NCBI RefSeq assembly: GCF_958298935.1
Contig: NC_084924.1
Coordinates: 26,509,819-26,573,818, forward strand
DNA length: 64,000 nt
From: Phragmites australis
Taxonomy: Eukaryota > Streptophyta > Magnoliopsida > Poales > Poaceae
Direction of reading: 5' to 3'
Shown here: positions 24,848 through 34,261 of the stretch, piece by piece
Layout: each line of letters starts with the position of its first letter
Numbering within the stretch: the first letter of the stretch is position 1
Program-made: the position numbers and the translations under genes
The notes under the pieces: model-generated
The model's input: only the letters and a program-made list of their open reading frames with translations
What the model was told of the DNA's origin: nothing
The model's database searches: none

Positions 24848-24992
24848 GTCCTCGCGGTCCGGTGGTGCCCGGGCTCAAAAAGGGCCGGACCGAGCACTGA
24901 CAGCCTGCCCCCAAGGCCTGAGCTCCGGACTACTCGAGCAGCTCGAGTGATAGGATTACCCAGGGCACCTGAGGACCCGGTAGTGCTCGGGG
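24848..24992. repeat. Diverged direct repeat, copy A (copy B at 25617-25758)
   Basis: Shares GTCCTCGCGGTCCGGTGGTG-type sequence, GACCGAGCAC and GAGCTCCGGACTACTCGAGC with copy B, in the same order; the copies are about three quarters identical by eye. Confidence 0.7.
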
Positions 24993-25616
24993 TCCTTAAG
25001 AGCGGACCGAACACCACGACCACCACGAAGGGCTTCGGTCAGACGTTACCGCACGCACGGTACTCCTTTCTACGAGCCGCTCTGTCGTTCTGGAAAAAAG
25101 CCGACATGCGGCAGGGTTTTTGCGTGCCAAGAGACCACCTCACCGAGCAGATTAAAGCGCAAGAGCCCCCGAGAATGACTCGGGAACATAAATTTACTGA
25201 AAGCAGACTTGTCTGAACATAACCACTCACCGGACAGCCGTCGGCCTTCCGGCCAGCCGACCCAGAAGGGGTTGATTCCGAGCTCGGGGGCCCGGGGACT
25301 TGATCCTTTCAACGGAGCGCCCGAGCGCCCAGAGTCATACGAGGCTCCTAGGGTCGGGTGATCTCGACCACCCAAGCCTAGGCGGTAGGACCACCCGTAG
25401 ACCCTTGGGGCCGACCAGAGACCGGGGCATTGAAGCCCTCGCGGCCGAACTGCTTGTGATTGCCGACCTGTGACTTAAGAGAGAGAATATAGAATTTCTT
25501 TGTCTGGTGCGCTCTGTTAGTGCGGTACTTGCCATAGACTGCTCTCGTTTTTTCGACCCGAGACCTCTCGAATACCCGAACCGGCAGACAAAGGCGGACA
25601 GAGGCATAACCTAGAG

Positions 25617-25758
25617 GTCCTATGGTTCGGTGGCGCCCGGGTATGACAGGCCAGACCGAGCACCGACAGCCCGCTCCGAGGGCCTGAGCTCCGGCCTACT
25701 CGAGCAGCTCGAGTGATGGGATTACTCAGAGCGCCCCGAAACTCGGTTAGTGCCCGGG
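25617..25758. repeat. Diverged direct repeat, copy B
   Basis: Partner of 24848-24992, offset about 770 bp. It reads GTCCTATGGTTCGGTGGCGC at its start and GTTAGTGCCCGGG at its end. Confidence 0.7.
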
Positions 25759-26086
25759 AGCCCGTCACGACACCGAACGCCACAGCCTACCATGTCGGAC
25801 GTAAGTCAGCGGCGACTGCTCGCATGTATACCGATTGGGATTCTTTTGTCAACGGGAAAAAATGAGAGAGCGAACTTTTTCTCGCACAACCGAGCACCTC
25901 ACCAGACAGATTAAACATAGGGAATCCAGAGGTATAATTTGACATAGTGATTGCTTATTAAAATACTGAATGTACGATATTTACAAGGTTGCGTGACAGC
26001 AATTTACCACACGGGGCGAAGCCTCCAGACTGCTCGGGCGGGGAGAAGCCCCCGGCCTTATCAACCTGAACCGCGAGCTTGACCGT

Positions 26087-29000
26087 CTACGGGTAGAAGC
26101 GTCGAAGATGCTCGATGTTCCACGGATTCGGGAGTGGCTGCCCTTCCTCCGTCGCCAACCTGAAAGAACCTGCCCGGGGGACTGCAATTACGGTGAAAGG
26201 ACCTTCCCACACAGGGGACAACTTATTCATTCCTTCGCGCGACTGGATGCGCCGGAGAACTAGGTCCCCCACCTCGAGAGACCGGGCCCGGACGTGACGC
26301 AGATGATAACGACGCAGACTCTGCTGGTACCGAGCCGCCCGGACAGCAGAACGCCGCCGGCGCTCTTCCAGGTAGTCTACGTCGTCGCGCCTTTGATGCT
26401 CCTGCTCGCCCTCAGAGTATGCGTGCACTCGAGGGGAGCCTAGAGTAAGCTCGGAGGGGAGGACCGCCTCGGCGCCGTAGACGAGGAAGAAAGGAGTTTC
26501 CCCGGTAGCGCGGCTTGGCGTAGTCCGGTTGGCCCATAGCACGGCTGGCAGCTCATCCACCCATCCCTTCCCGTGCTTAGCGAGCACGTCATAGGTCCGG
26601 GTCTTGAGGCCCTTTAGTATCTCTGCGTTGGCACGCTCGACCTGCCCGTTACTCCGAGGATGAGCGACGGAAGCGAAGCAAAGTTTGATGCCAAGATCCT
26701 CGCAATAGTCCCCGAACAAGGCACTAGTGAACTGGGTGCCGTTGTCGGTGATGATCCGATTGGGGACACCAAAACGGCTAGTGATACCGCGGACAAACTG
26801 GAGCGCCGTGCTTTTGGTTATCTTGATGACTGGGACTGCCTCCGGCCACTTGGTGAATTTGTCGATAGCGACATATAGGTATGCATAGCCCCCGACCGCT
26901 CGGGGGAATGGACCCAAAATGTCCAAACCCCAGACCGCAAAAGGCCATGACAGGGGAATGGTATGGAGAGCCTGAGCTGGCTGGTGAATCTGCTTTGCAT
27001 GGAACTGGCATGCCCTGCAGCGCCGAACCAGCTCGGAAGCATCCTGGAGAGCTGTGGGCCAGTAGAAACCTTGCCGGAAGGCTTTCCCGACCAGCGTGCG
27101 GAACGATGAATGGCCACCGCACTCGCCCTCGTGGATCTCAGCGAGAAGATCGCCGCCTTCTGCCCGAGAGATGCATTTTAGGAGGACACCTCCTGCGCTA
27201 CGTCGGTAGAGATCCCCGTCTACCATGGCATAGCGTTTGGACTGCCGAGCAACCCTTTCGGCAGTCGCCTCATCCTCGGGTAGGAACCTTTCTTTCAAGT
27301 ACCCTCGGATGTCAGACATCCACGAGGCATCTTGAGAACATTCGGTGAGCACAGCGCACTCACCGGATGGCGGCGCCCTGACGGGGTTTCCCACTGAGGG
27401 CACCGCCGGGGTCCCCTGAATTGAGTTCGAGGTTTCCCCTTCATCCTGTTCGGCAGGCAGGATGGAAGGCCGTGCGAGTCTTTCTTCAAAGACTCCGGCA
27501 GGGACGTGCGCACGTGATGAGGCCAGGCGAGAGAGCTCGTCGGCCGGAGCGTTGTCGCGGCGAGGGATATGCCGTAATTCGAGGCCATCGAAGCGTTTCT
27601 CGAGCTTCCTGACTGCGGCCACGTACGCCGCCATTTGAGGATCCGTGCACTGGTACTCCTTGGAGACCTGGTTGACGACCAGCTGGGAGTCCCCCTTGAC
27701 GAGGAGGCGACGAATCCCGAGCCCCACCGCAGCCCGGAGGCCGGCGATGAGACCTTCATACTCCGCCATGTTGTTGGATGCGCGGAAATGCAACTGTACG
27801 ACGTACCGGAGCTCTTCACCCGTTGGGGAGGTGAGAACCACTCTGGCCCCTGCGCCTTTCAGCGAGAGGGAGCCGTCGAAGTGCATGACCCAGTACCCGG
27901 GCGCGTCGCGCCCGGGATAGGCAGAAAACTCTTCTGGGTCGACGCAGGGGACGGGCGTCCACTCTGCCAAGAAGTCGGAGAGCGCCTGGCTTTTAATTGC
28001 CTGGCGACTAACGAAGTGTAGATCAAACTCCGCCAGCTCTACTGCCCATTTGACAACGCGCCCGGTGCCCTCCCGGTTCCGGAGAATGGGTCCCAGTGGA
28101 TAAGTGGTAACCACTAAGATTTTGTGCGCCTGGAAGTAGTGGCGCAGCTTCCGGGAGGCGACGAGCACGGCATAGAGCAGCTTCTGAGCCTGAGGATACC
28201 TTGTCTTAGCTTCCCGGAGGACCTCGCTGACGAAGTACACCGGTCGCTGTGCCCGGCGGGTCCGGACGGTGGCCCCACCCGGGGGGCTGCTACAGCTCCC
28301 AGGGTCGGCGGTATGGTCGGGGTTGGCCGGGCATTCGAGCTCGATTCCTTGGCTAGGAAGAGCAGTGTGCTCGGGCTCGACCCCTCGCTCCGGGGGAGCC
28401 ACGAGGACAGGTGAGTGATCGGGGGCCTCTGGGAGCTGGGACCCAGCACCCGGCCCTGAACACTCGTCTCGCTCCACCACCAATACTACGCTCACAACCT
28501 GAGGAGTGGCCGAAACGTAAAGCAGCAGGGGCTCACCTTGAGAAGGAGCCACCAAAACGGGTGGCGAGGTAAGGTATTTCTTTAAGTCGCGGAAGGCCTG
28601 CTCGGCCTCCGGCGTCCAGTCGAAACGACCGGATTTCTTCAGAAGCTTGAAGAGGGGGAGCCCCCGCTCCCCGAGCTTAGAGATGAAGCGCCCGAGGGCG
28701 GCCATGCAGCCGGCGAGGCGCTGGACCTCCTTGAGTCGAACCGGGGGTCGCATTTGCTCGATGGCCCGGATCTTCTCCGGATTGACCTCGATTCCTCGGC
28801 CAGAGACCAAGAAACCAAGGAGCTTGCCCGCCGGGACCCCGAAGACACATTTCTCCGGGTTGAGCTTGAGGCGGGTAGAGCGGAGACTGTTGAAAGTCTC
28901 GGCAAGGTCCTCGAGCAGGGTGGCGCGGTCTCGGGTTTTGACCACGAGATCGTCGATGTAAGCCTCGACGTTGCGGCCAACCTGCGAGTTAAGTGTGATA

Positions 29001-29542
29001 CGAATGGCGCGCTGGAAGGATGATCCAGCGTTGCGCAGGCCGAAAGGCATTGACATGTAGCAATAAGTCCCCACCGGGGTAGTAAAAGCAGTTTTTTCCT
29101 CGTCCCCTACGGCCATGCGAATCTGGTGATACCCAGAATTTGCATCTAGGAAGCATAAAAGATCACATCCCGCAGTTGAATCTATGATTTGATCGATGCG
29201 AGGTAAGGGGAAAGGATCTTTAGGACAAGCCTTGTTAAGGTCGGTGTAGTCCACGCACATGCGAAGCTTGCCGTTGGCCTTCGGGACGATGACTGGATTT
29301 GCTAGCCAGTCGGGGTGGAGAACTTCTCGGATAAATCCGGCGTCGAGGAGCTTGCGGACTTGCTCGCGGATAAACTCCTGGCGTTCTGGCGCCTGCCGCC
29401 GGACCTTCTGCTTCACTGGGCGGGCGTCCGGACGCACGGCCAAGTGATGCTCGATCACCTCCCTAGGGATCCCGGGCATATCAGACGGTTGCCAGGCAAA
29501 CACGTCTACGTTAGCCCGGAGGAAGGCGACGAGCGCGCTTTC
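26087..29542 (-). CDS. pol: Tat Gypsy pol: reverse transcriptase, two RNase H domains, integrase
   Basis: An uninterrupted frame of about 1150 residues after the TAG at 29543. Numbering from DVFAW (about 29503): the reverse transcriptase spans about 40-250 with FLDANSGY (Asp 120) and YIDD (182-185). The first RNase H (about 320-510) has LLLYVSATP where a catalytic Asp would be expected and looks inactive, as is usual in this lineage. The second, archaeal-type RNase H (about 535-665) keeps HFDGS (D543), AEYEG (E581/E583), KGDSQ (D605) and ADELS (D655). Integrase has the zinc motif H791-x6-H798 and C829-x2-C832, and D861, D920 and E956. It ends at [10 protein letters not shown]. All visible catalytic residues of RT, the second RNase H and integrase are present. 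The products copy the RNA genome and insert the cDNA. Confidence 0.94.
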   Translation of the reverse strand, partial: ESALVAFLRANVDVFAWQPSDMPGIPREVIEHHLAVRPDARPVKQKVRRQAPERQEFIREQVRKLLDAGFIREVLHPDWLANPVIVPKANGKLRMCVDYTDLNKACPKDPFPLPRIDQIIDSTAGCDLLCFLDANSGYHQIRMAVGDEEKTAFTTPVGTYCYMSMPFGLRNAGSSFQRAIRITLNSQVGRNVEAYIDDLVVKTRDRATLLEDLAETFNSLRSTRLKLNPEKCVFGVPAGKLLGFLVSGRGIEVNPEKIRAIEQMRPPVRLKEVQRLAGCMAALGRFISKLGERGLPLFKLLKKSGRFDWTPEAEQAFRDLKKYLTSPPVLVAPSQGEPLLLYVSATPQVVSVVLVVERDECSGPGAGSQLPEAPDHSPVLVAPPERGVEPEHTALPSQGIELECPANPDHTADPGSCSSPPGGATVRTRRAQRPVYFVSEVLREAKTRYPQAQKLLYAVLVASRKLRHYFQAHKILVVTTYPLGPILRNREGTGRVVKWAVELAEFDLHFVSRQAIKSQALSDFLAEWTPVPCVDPEEFSAYPGRDAPGYWVMHFDGSLSLKGAGARVVLTSPTGEELRYVVQLHFRASNNMAEYEGLIAGLRAAVGLGIRRLLVKGDSQLVVNQVSKEYQCTDPQMAAYVAAVRKLEKRFDGLELRHIPRRDNAPADELSRLASSRAHVPAGVFEERLARPSILPAEQDEGETSNSIQGTPAVPSVGNPVRAPPSGECAVLTECSQDASWMSDIRGYLKERFLPEDEATAERVARQSKRYAMVDGDLYRRSAGGVLLKCISRAEGGDLLAEIHEGECGGHSSFRTLVGKAFRQGFYWPTALQDASELVRRCRACQFHAKQIHQPAQALHTIPLSWPFAVWGLDILGPFPRAVGGYAYLYVAIDKFTKWPEAVPVIKITKSTALQFVRGITSRFGVPNRIITDNGTQFTSALFGDYCEDLGIKLCFASVAHPRSNGQVERANAEILKGLKTRTYDVLAKHGKGWVDELPAVLWANRTTPSRATGETPFFLVYGAEAVLPSELTLGSPRVHAYSEGEQEHQRRDDVDYLEERRRRSAVRAARYQQSLRRYHLRHVRARSLEVGDLVLRRIQSREGMNKLSPVWEGPFTVIAVPRAGSFRLATEEGQPLPNPWNIEHLRRFYP

Positions 29543-32038
29543 CTATTTGCTGCCCAGGTCGCTGCCGATACGGACAACCTGGGTAGCGTCTTCGCCCACC
29601 TTGACCTCCTTCGTTGGAACAGTCGTGTCGGCGGCGAGTCGGGGTCTGGATGAAGAGGGTCCCGGGCCCCCTGAAGAGCCATCAGCCTCGGCTTGCGCTG
29701 AGACTAGGGCCATGTAGGTTTGTTCGGCGCAGGAGACAGCGCCACCGGAGTCAGCGATCACGGAGATAGAGCCTGCGGGGCCGGGCATCTTAACCGTAAG
29801 GTATGCATAATGCACGGCCATCATGAACTTGGCGAGCGTCGGACGCCCGAGGATGGCGTTGTAGGGGAGAGGGAGCTCCGCGACATCGAAGAGGACGCAC
29901 TCCGTACGAAAGTTGTCCCGGCTCCCGAACGTGACAGGCAACTCAACCTGCCCGAGGGGCAGGGAGTGTCCGGGCGTTACTCCACAGAAGGGGAGCGACG
30001 GCTTTAGGCGTCGGGAGGGTACTTGCAGCTTCTCAAAAGCCTCTTTGGAAAGGAGGTTGAGGCCGGCACCACCGTCGATCAGCACTCTGCCGACTTTGAC
30101 ATTGCAGACAGTGGGAGATACGACCAGAGGTAGCCGCCCCACAGCTGCAGTACTGACGGGGTGGTCGGCCATGCTGAACGTGATCGGAGCATCCGACCAC
30201 CTCAGGGGTCTTGCGGCCTCCTCGCTCGGGGTTGCCGAGCATACTTCGCGCCGCATGACCTTGATGCCACGGCGCGAGCAGGGTGTGTAGGCGCCTCCGT
30301 CGATGAAGGCAACCGCATGCTCGGGCTCCGGGAAGCCGAGCTCGGCATTGTTGGGAATGACCTCGGTATTGCCTCCCCCGCGAGACTCGTCGCGCTCCCT
30401 CTGGCGCTGCTCCACGAGTCCCTTGACCGTACGACACTCTGTGAGGTCGTGCCATCTGGTCAGGTGTATGGGACACCATTTACCTGGCTCGGGCCCCGCG
30501 GGAGCGGGGACCCTCGCTGGAATAGGAGCCCGGCCAGGGGCCGGGGCTCTTGCTGGAGCTGACGCCCTAGCCGGCGCTGGGGCCCTCGCGGGCGCAGAGG
30601 CCCGAGAAGGAGCCCGAGCAGGGGCCCTGACGGGGCGCCGATCGGCATCCGGCCGACGCTCTTGCCGGCGATCGGGCTCTTGTGGCTCCCCGTGAGCGGG
30701 GATTTGGGCTAGCTCAACGGGAGCAGCCTCGCGCTTCCTCCTCTTTTTCTTTTCCCGCTTATCAGAGCGGGAAGAACTTGGTCGATCGGAAGCGGGGCGA
30801 GGAGCATGCCATGCCCTGGCCTCCGCAGCTTTGGCGCACTTATCGGCCAGTGCGAAAAGTTCCGCAGGGGTCTCGATCTCGTGCGTACCTAGCTTCTCGA
30901 GCATCCGCTCATCACGTACGCCCTGCCGAAAAGCAACAATAACAGCATGGGGGGCCACTCGCGGAATAGTGTTGCGAACCTGGCTGAAACGCTGTATGAA
31001 TCGACGCAGCGTCTCCCCTTCCTGCTGTTGGACGGCGTGGAGGTCGCACTCCAGCCCGGGACGTGCGAACGTACCCTGAAAGTTGGCCACAAATTGGTGG
31101 CACAAGTCGTCCCAGGAGCTGATAGATCCCGGGGGTAAGTTCATAAGCCAGGAGCGGGCGGAACCCCTCAAGGCAACATGAAAATAATTTACCATCACCT
31201 TTTCGCTGCCTCCGGCCGCTTGGACGGCCGTCGTGTAGATCTGGAGGAACTCGACGGGGTCGATGGACCCGTCGTACTTCTCCGGCAGCTCGGGGCGGAA
31301 CTTGGAAGGCCACCTCACCCGACGGAGCTCGGTGGTAAAGGCACGGCAACCGGTGCCGTACCCCGCAGCACGAGCGGGGGTTCTTGGTGGAGAGGAACGG
31401 CGAGCCGGGGATCCCCGTTGGTCGTGGACCGGGAGAGAGGAAGCTTGGTCCTCTGCCCCAACCCCCTGCCGTGTCTCCCGCTGGCGCTCGAGAGTGACCC
31501 GGGCATCCTCGTGGCCCCTTCGCTCGTCGAGACGCAAACGGAGGTCCCGGGCCTCGGATACGTCCTGGGGGATGGCGCTCCGCCTGGAGGCCCCTCGGCC
31601 CGTGCGGGTGTTGCCCGCTGAGGAGCCGACTCTGGCGGCACCGCGCTGAAAAGTGGCACGAGGGCTCTCGACCTGCACCTGGCGACGAGCGGTGCCGACC
31701 AAAGCGGCGATATCTTGCATCCACCGGCCTTCCGGAGTGTTTGGCGTGGCCCGAATGGGAGGGTGCCTGAGGAGGGCTTGCGCTGCAAGCAAGGCGCTCC
31801 CTGGGCTGGCCTCACTAAAAGCTAGCCTGCGCCGGGGCGGCGCTCGACGGGATCCAGAGGCGGACCTAGCGGCCGGGGCCCCGACCATCTGCTGGGGGTC
31901 GGAGAGCACGCCGGCAGCGGCGGCGCTGATGGGCCCAGCGCCCTGATCCCCTTGGGCGGGAAAAACCTCTTGGTCGTGGGGCGGCGTTCCGTTACTGGAA
32001 GTGGAGCCGGAACGCTGGAGACGGTGCCCACCGGCCAT
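29543..32038 (-). CDS. gag: Tat Gypsy gag and aspartic protease (ends at in-frame TAG before RT)
   Basis: The start is set at ATG 32038 (MAGGHRLQRSG), the first Met inside the internal region; the open frame upstream only runs into LTR sequence. The product is 831 residues. The retrotransposon gag (capsid) domain lies at about 247-411 (KYDGSIDPVEFLQIY, NYFHVALRGSARSWL). A basic KKRRKRE patch is followed by a low-complexity Ala-Arg-Pro repeat (about 470-515). A degenerate zinc knuckle (CPIHLTRWHDLTEC, about 522-535) follows, then the protease with LIDGGAGLNLL (Asp-Gly-Gly, about 655) and AILGRPTLAKF. The frame ends GSDLGSK followed by TAG; pol continues in the same frame directly after it. Gag forms the particle and protease matures it. 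Confidence 0.92.
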   Translation of the reverse strand: MAGGHRLQRSGSTSSNGTPPHDQEVFPAQGDQGAGPISAAAAGVLSDPQQMVGAPAARSASGSRRAPPRRRLAFSEASPGSALLAAQALLRHPPIRATPNTPEGRWMQDIAALVGTARRQVQVESPRATFQRGAARVGSSAGNTRTGRGASRRSAIPQDVSEARDLRLRLDERRGHEDARVTLERQRETRQGVGAEDQASSLPVHDQRGSPARRSSPPRTPARAAGYGTGCRAFTTELRRVRWPSKFRPELPEKYDGSIDPVEFLQIYTTAVQAAGGSEKVMVNYFHVALRGSARSWLMNLPPGSISSWDDLCHQFVANFQGTFARPGLECDLHAVQQQEGETLRRFIQRFSQVRNTIPRVAPHAVIVAFRQGVRDERMLEKLGTHEIETPAELFALADKCAKAAEARAWHAPRPASDRPSSSRSDKREKKKRRKREAAPVELAQIPAHGEPQEPDRRQERRPDADRRPVRAPARAPSRASAPARAPAPARASAPARAPAPGRAPIPARVPAPAGPEPGKWCPIHLTRWHDLTECRTVKGLVEQRQRERDESRGGGNTEVIPNNAELGFPEPEHAVAFIDGGAYTPCSRRGIKVMRREVCSATPSEEAARPLRWSDAPITFSMADHPVSTAAVGRLPLVVSPTVCNVKVGRVLIDGGAGLNLLSKEAFEKLQVPSRRLKPSLPFCGVTPGHSLPLGQVELPVTFGSRDNFRTECVLFDVAELPLPYNAILGRPTLAKFMMAVHYAYLTVKMPGPAGSISVIADSGGAVSCAEQTYMALVSAQAEADGSSGGPGPSSSRPRLAADTTVPTKEVKVGEDATQVVRIGSDLGSK

Positions 32039-32086
32039 CTTTTCCTGTGGAGAAAAAAGGGAAACAAACAATCTAGGGATATTCTC

Positions 32087-32103
32087 CCCTACCTGGCGCG
32101 CCA
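32087..32103 (-). other. Primer binding site of the Tat Gypsy
   Basis: On the minus strand, two bases after the 5' LTR, the sequence is TGGCGCGCCAGGTAGGG, starting with the TGG that pairs with a tRNA CCA end. It is not the initiator-Met site used by the Copia elements here. I do not assign the tRNA. Confidence 0.65.
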
Positions 32104-32501
32104 GCTGTCGGAGAGTGAACTCCTGTCGCAGGGATCCCGAGAGACCCCTCTTTAGAGATTCGGCCGGGGGGATGATCCTAGAAAAGCTTGTACGGGAAAA
32201 AAGCGGGAACGGAAGTAAATGCGCTGGCTTGCGGGTACACCGGGTTTTTGAACAGGTTCGGGCCGCGCGGGGGCGTAACACCCTACTCCTGTATGAGTGT
32301 TATATCTATCCTTGAAGGGGATCCTTCAAGGATATATCTGGTTCTCCAAGGAGAGCTGTTTACAAAGAGCTGGAGGCTCTTATGTTCTAGCTGGCTGGTC
32401 TCTTGATCGTCTTGCGATCGGGGGCTGTTGTTTTCTTGTTCTTCGACTGACTCTCTTCTTCTCCTTTTTTTTTCTTCTTTTCGGTGTCCTCCATCCTTTC
32501 C

Positions 32502-32508
32502 TTTTATA
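32502..32508 (-). promoter_or_regulatory. TATA box of the Tat Gypsy 5' LTR
   Basis: Minus strand TATAAAA in the context CATCTATAAAAGGAAAGG. Transcription should start about 30 bp downstream, near 32475, giving a U3 of about 970 bp. The 73-bp G-box array lies about 500-850 bp upstream of it. Confidence 0.75.
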
Positions 32509-33001
32509 GATGCGCCGACCTCGACATATCCTGAATGGGAAAGAGGGGACGCGAATGCCCAGGTGCCACGGAGAAAGGCGTAATCATTTCATTTTGGCGA
32601 AGTGACAGGGGCGGTGGAGGAAGGCGGCGTGCATTCGACCACCAGCCGCTGCGGAAGCTTCGGGGTGCTCTGAAAAGGGCCCACCGGACAGCCTCAGAGG
32701 TGCCCGGTGCGCCCACCCTGTCTTGTTCTCCTGCCAGGGCAGGGTGGCAGGCCGAGCGCTTCGATTCTGGCGACGTTATCCCGAGGCGCGCAGGCGAAAA
32801 CGGGACGGGACCCGTGCATTTAATGGACCCACGCCCCCCTGCCATTGCATGGCAGGGTCTGACACTGGGGCGTGGGCAGCCGAGAATGTCAGGATGTCAG
32901 AATGTCAGGCCACGCGCGCCTATTAAATGCGGCATCGGGCCCTTGACTGGATGACACCCTGACGACGGGGCCCTTCGAGTCTTTGAACGAGCTTGCGCGA
33001 A

Positions 33002-33358
33002 CCTTCGGGGGACCGAGTCCTCGGGGGCTGCCACGTGCAGCCCCGAGCACTCTCTCCCGAGCACTTCAGCGGGGCCTTCGGGGCACCGAGTCCTCGGGGG
33101 CTGCCACGTGCAGCCCCGAGCACTCTCTCCCGAGCACTTCAGCGGGACCTTCGGGGCACCGAGTCCTCGGGGGCTGCCACGTGCAGCCCCGAGCACTCTC
33201 TCCCGAGCACTTCAGCGGGACCTTCGGGGCACCGAGTCCTCGGGGGCTGCCACGTGCAGCCCCGAGCACTCTCTCCCGAGCACTTCAGCGGGACCTTCGG
33301 GGCACCGAGTCCTCGGGGGCTGCCACGTGCAGCCCCGAGCACTCTCTCCCGAGCACTC
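33002..33358. repeat. Five tandem 73-bp units in LTR U3 (right copy)
   Basis: Same array as in the left LTR, offset by exactly 12,799 bp, with CACGTG-centred inverted repeats in every unit. Confidence 0.93.
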
Positions 33359-33449
33359 TGTTTCTACCTATCTTGCAGGGTGGTGATATGTGGTGGACGG
33401 CCGGTCTGGCCTCGGGACTTAGGGACCCCTGGTTCTAAATACACCGACA

Positions 33450-33454
33450 AAATC
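33450..33454. repeat. Right target-site duplication (AAATC) of the Tat Gypsy
   Basis: AAATC directly after CCGACA; identical to 19302-19306. Copia 2 gag sequence resumes after it. Confidence 0.92.
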
Positions 33455-34245
33455 TATTTTACCCTTGCCTTATGAGCAATTCTCCACAAGGTAAAGGAGG
33501 TACTCATTCTTAGCCAAGAGTTTTTCATCTTGCCCTCTAACCTAACTGAGCTTGTCCTTAAGGATCATGCAAGTGGGATACTTTGGCTGCACATCTATCA
33601 AACTCTCAGCACTCTCCAGTCTCGACTATAGATCTTTTATTCACTTGTCTTTCACATCAGTTTCCTTTAAGAGCAAAGGGCAATGTTTGCAACCACCTAA
33701 GAGAGTAGGTCTAGACTCCTTAAGGAGCTTCTTCTCGGTAGTCTCAAGCCGAATGACAACTTGAGCATGTAAAGTTTGAAGCTTGGCAAGCTCATCCATG
33801 ACAACCAAGCAACTCTCACAATCCTCATCCTCAATCTTGGCCCTAGACCTAAGCAACTCAAGCTCAAAAGAAACAGACTCATACTCAGGCCTAAGCTCTT
33901 TCAAGTCATGTATAACTTTCTTAAGTAACCTATTCTGACTAACAAGAGCATCATTCAAGGTATTGACTTATATGGAAAGTTGATCGTAGGAAGATAATAC
34001 CTCGGAGGGATCAAGCTTGGGGTCATTGTCGTTGTTGTCATCCGCCATAAAGCAAAGGCCGGTGAAGTCCTTTGCCTTTTTCTTGTTCTTCGTTTGTGGT
34101 TCCTCCTCCTCCGAGCTCTCCTCCTTGCTTGAAGAGGTATCGATGTCGCTGAGAGCCACCATGAATGCCCTAAAATCCGCCTTGGCCGCCTTCTTGTCAT
34201 CTTGTCACGATTCTTCTTGAAGAAAGGTTTCTTGTTCTTCTTCTT
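33455..34245 (-). pseudogene. Copia 2 gag, N-terminal and middle part (separated from the rest by the Gypsy)
   Basis: Two overlapping remnants are readable. 34162-33968 is an acidic segment with SSSKEESSEEEEP, DFTGLCFMADDNN and DPSEVLSSYDQLSI. 33958-33641 has coiled-coil-like NDALVSQNRLLKKVIHDLKE and CESCLVVMDELAKL. This order (FMAD, then DQLSI, then NDALV..NRLLKK) is typical of grass Copia gag. A stop and a frame shift separate the two parts. Confidence 0.85.
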
Positions 34246-34247
34246 AT

Positions 34248-34259
34248 GCTTTGATACCA
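34248..34259 (-). other. Primer binding site (initiator Met tRNA type) of Copia 2
   Basis: Minus strand TGGTATCAAAGC, one mismatch from the usual TGGTATCAGAGC, two bases from the 5' LTR at 34262. Confidence 0.88.
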
Positions 34260-34261
34260 AT

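Larger units (their letters stand above)
24414..26086. other. Convergent noncoding spacer between the antisense gene and pol
   Basis: No credible gene in either direction. Two related segments of about 145 bp, 24848-24992 and 25617-25758, run in the same direction and share GAGCTCCGG and CTACTCGAGCAGCTCGAGTG, the latter itself a near-palindrome. The antisense gene should terminate and polyadenylate here, while the genomic transcript of the element must read through. Confidence 0.6.
19307..33449 (-). mobile_element. Young, nearly intact Tat-lineage Ty3/Gypsy retrotransposon (14,143 bp) inserted in Copia 2 gag
   Basis: Two 1344-bp LTRs (19307-20650 and 32106-33449) start TGTCGG and end CCGACA, flanked by AAATC. 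By eye I see one difference between them: A at 20377, G at 33176. On the minus strand lie gag-protease (32038-29543) and RT/RNase H/integrase (29542-26087), in one frame split only by a TAG. Tat-lineage features are a degenerate first RNase H followed by a second, archaeal-type RNase H with its acidic residues intact. On the plus strand lies a spliced antisense gene (21171-24413). With a grass rate of 1.3e-8 per site per year, one change in 1344 bp suggests an insertion of a few tens of thousands of years at most. Confidence 0.95.
32106..33449 (-). repeat. 5' LTR of the Tat Gypsy
   Basis: In element orientation it runs from 33449 (U3) to 32106 (end of U5). It holds the 73-bp array (33002-33358) in U3 and the promoter near 32505. 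It matches 19307-20650 apart from one base seen at 33176. Confidence 0.95.
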
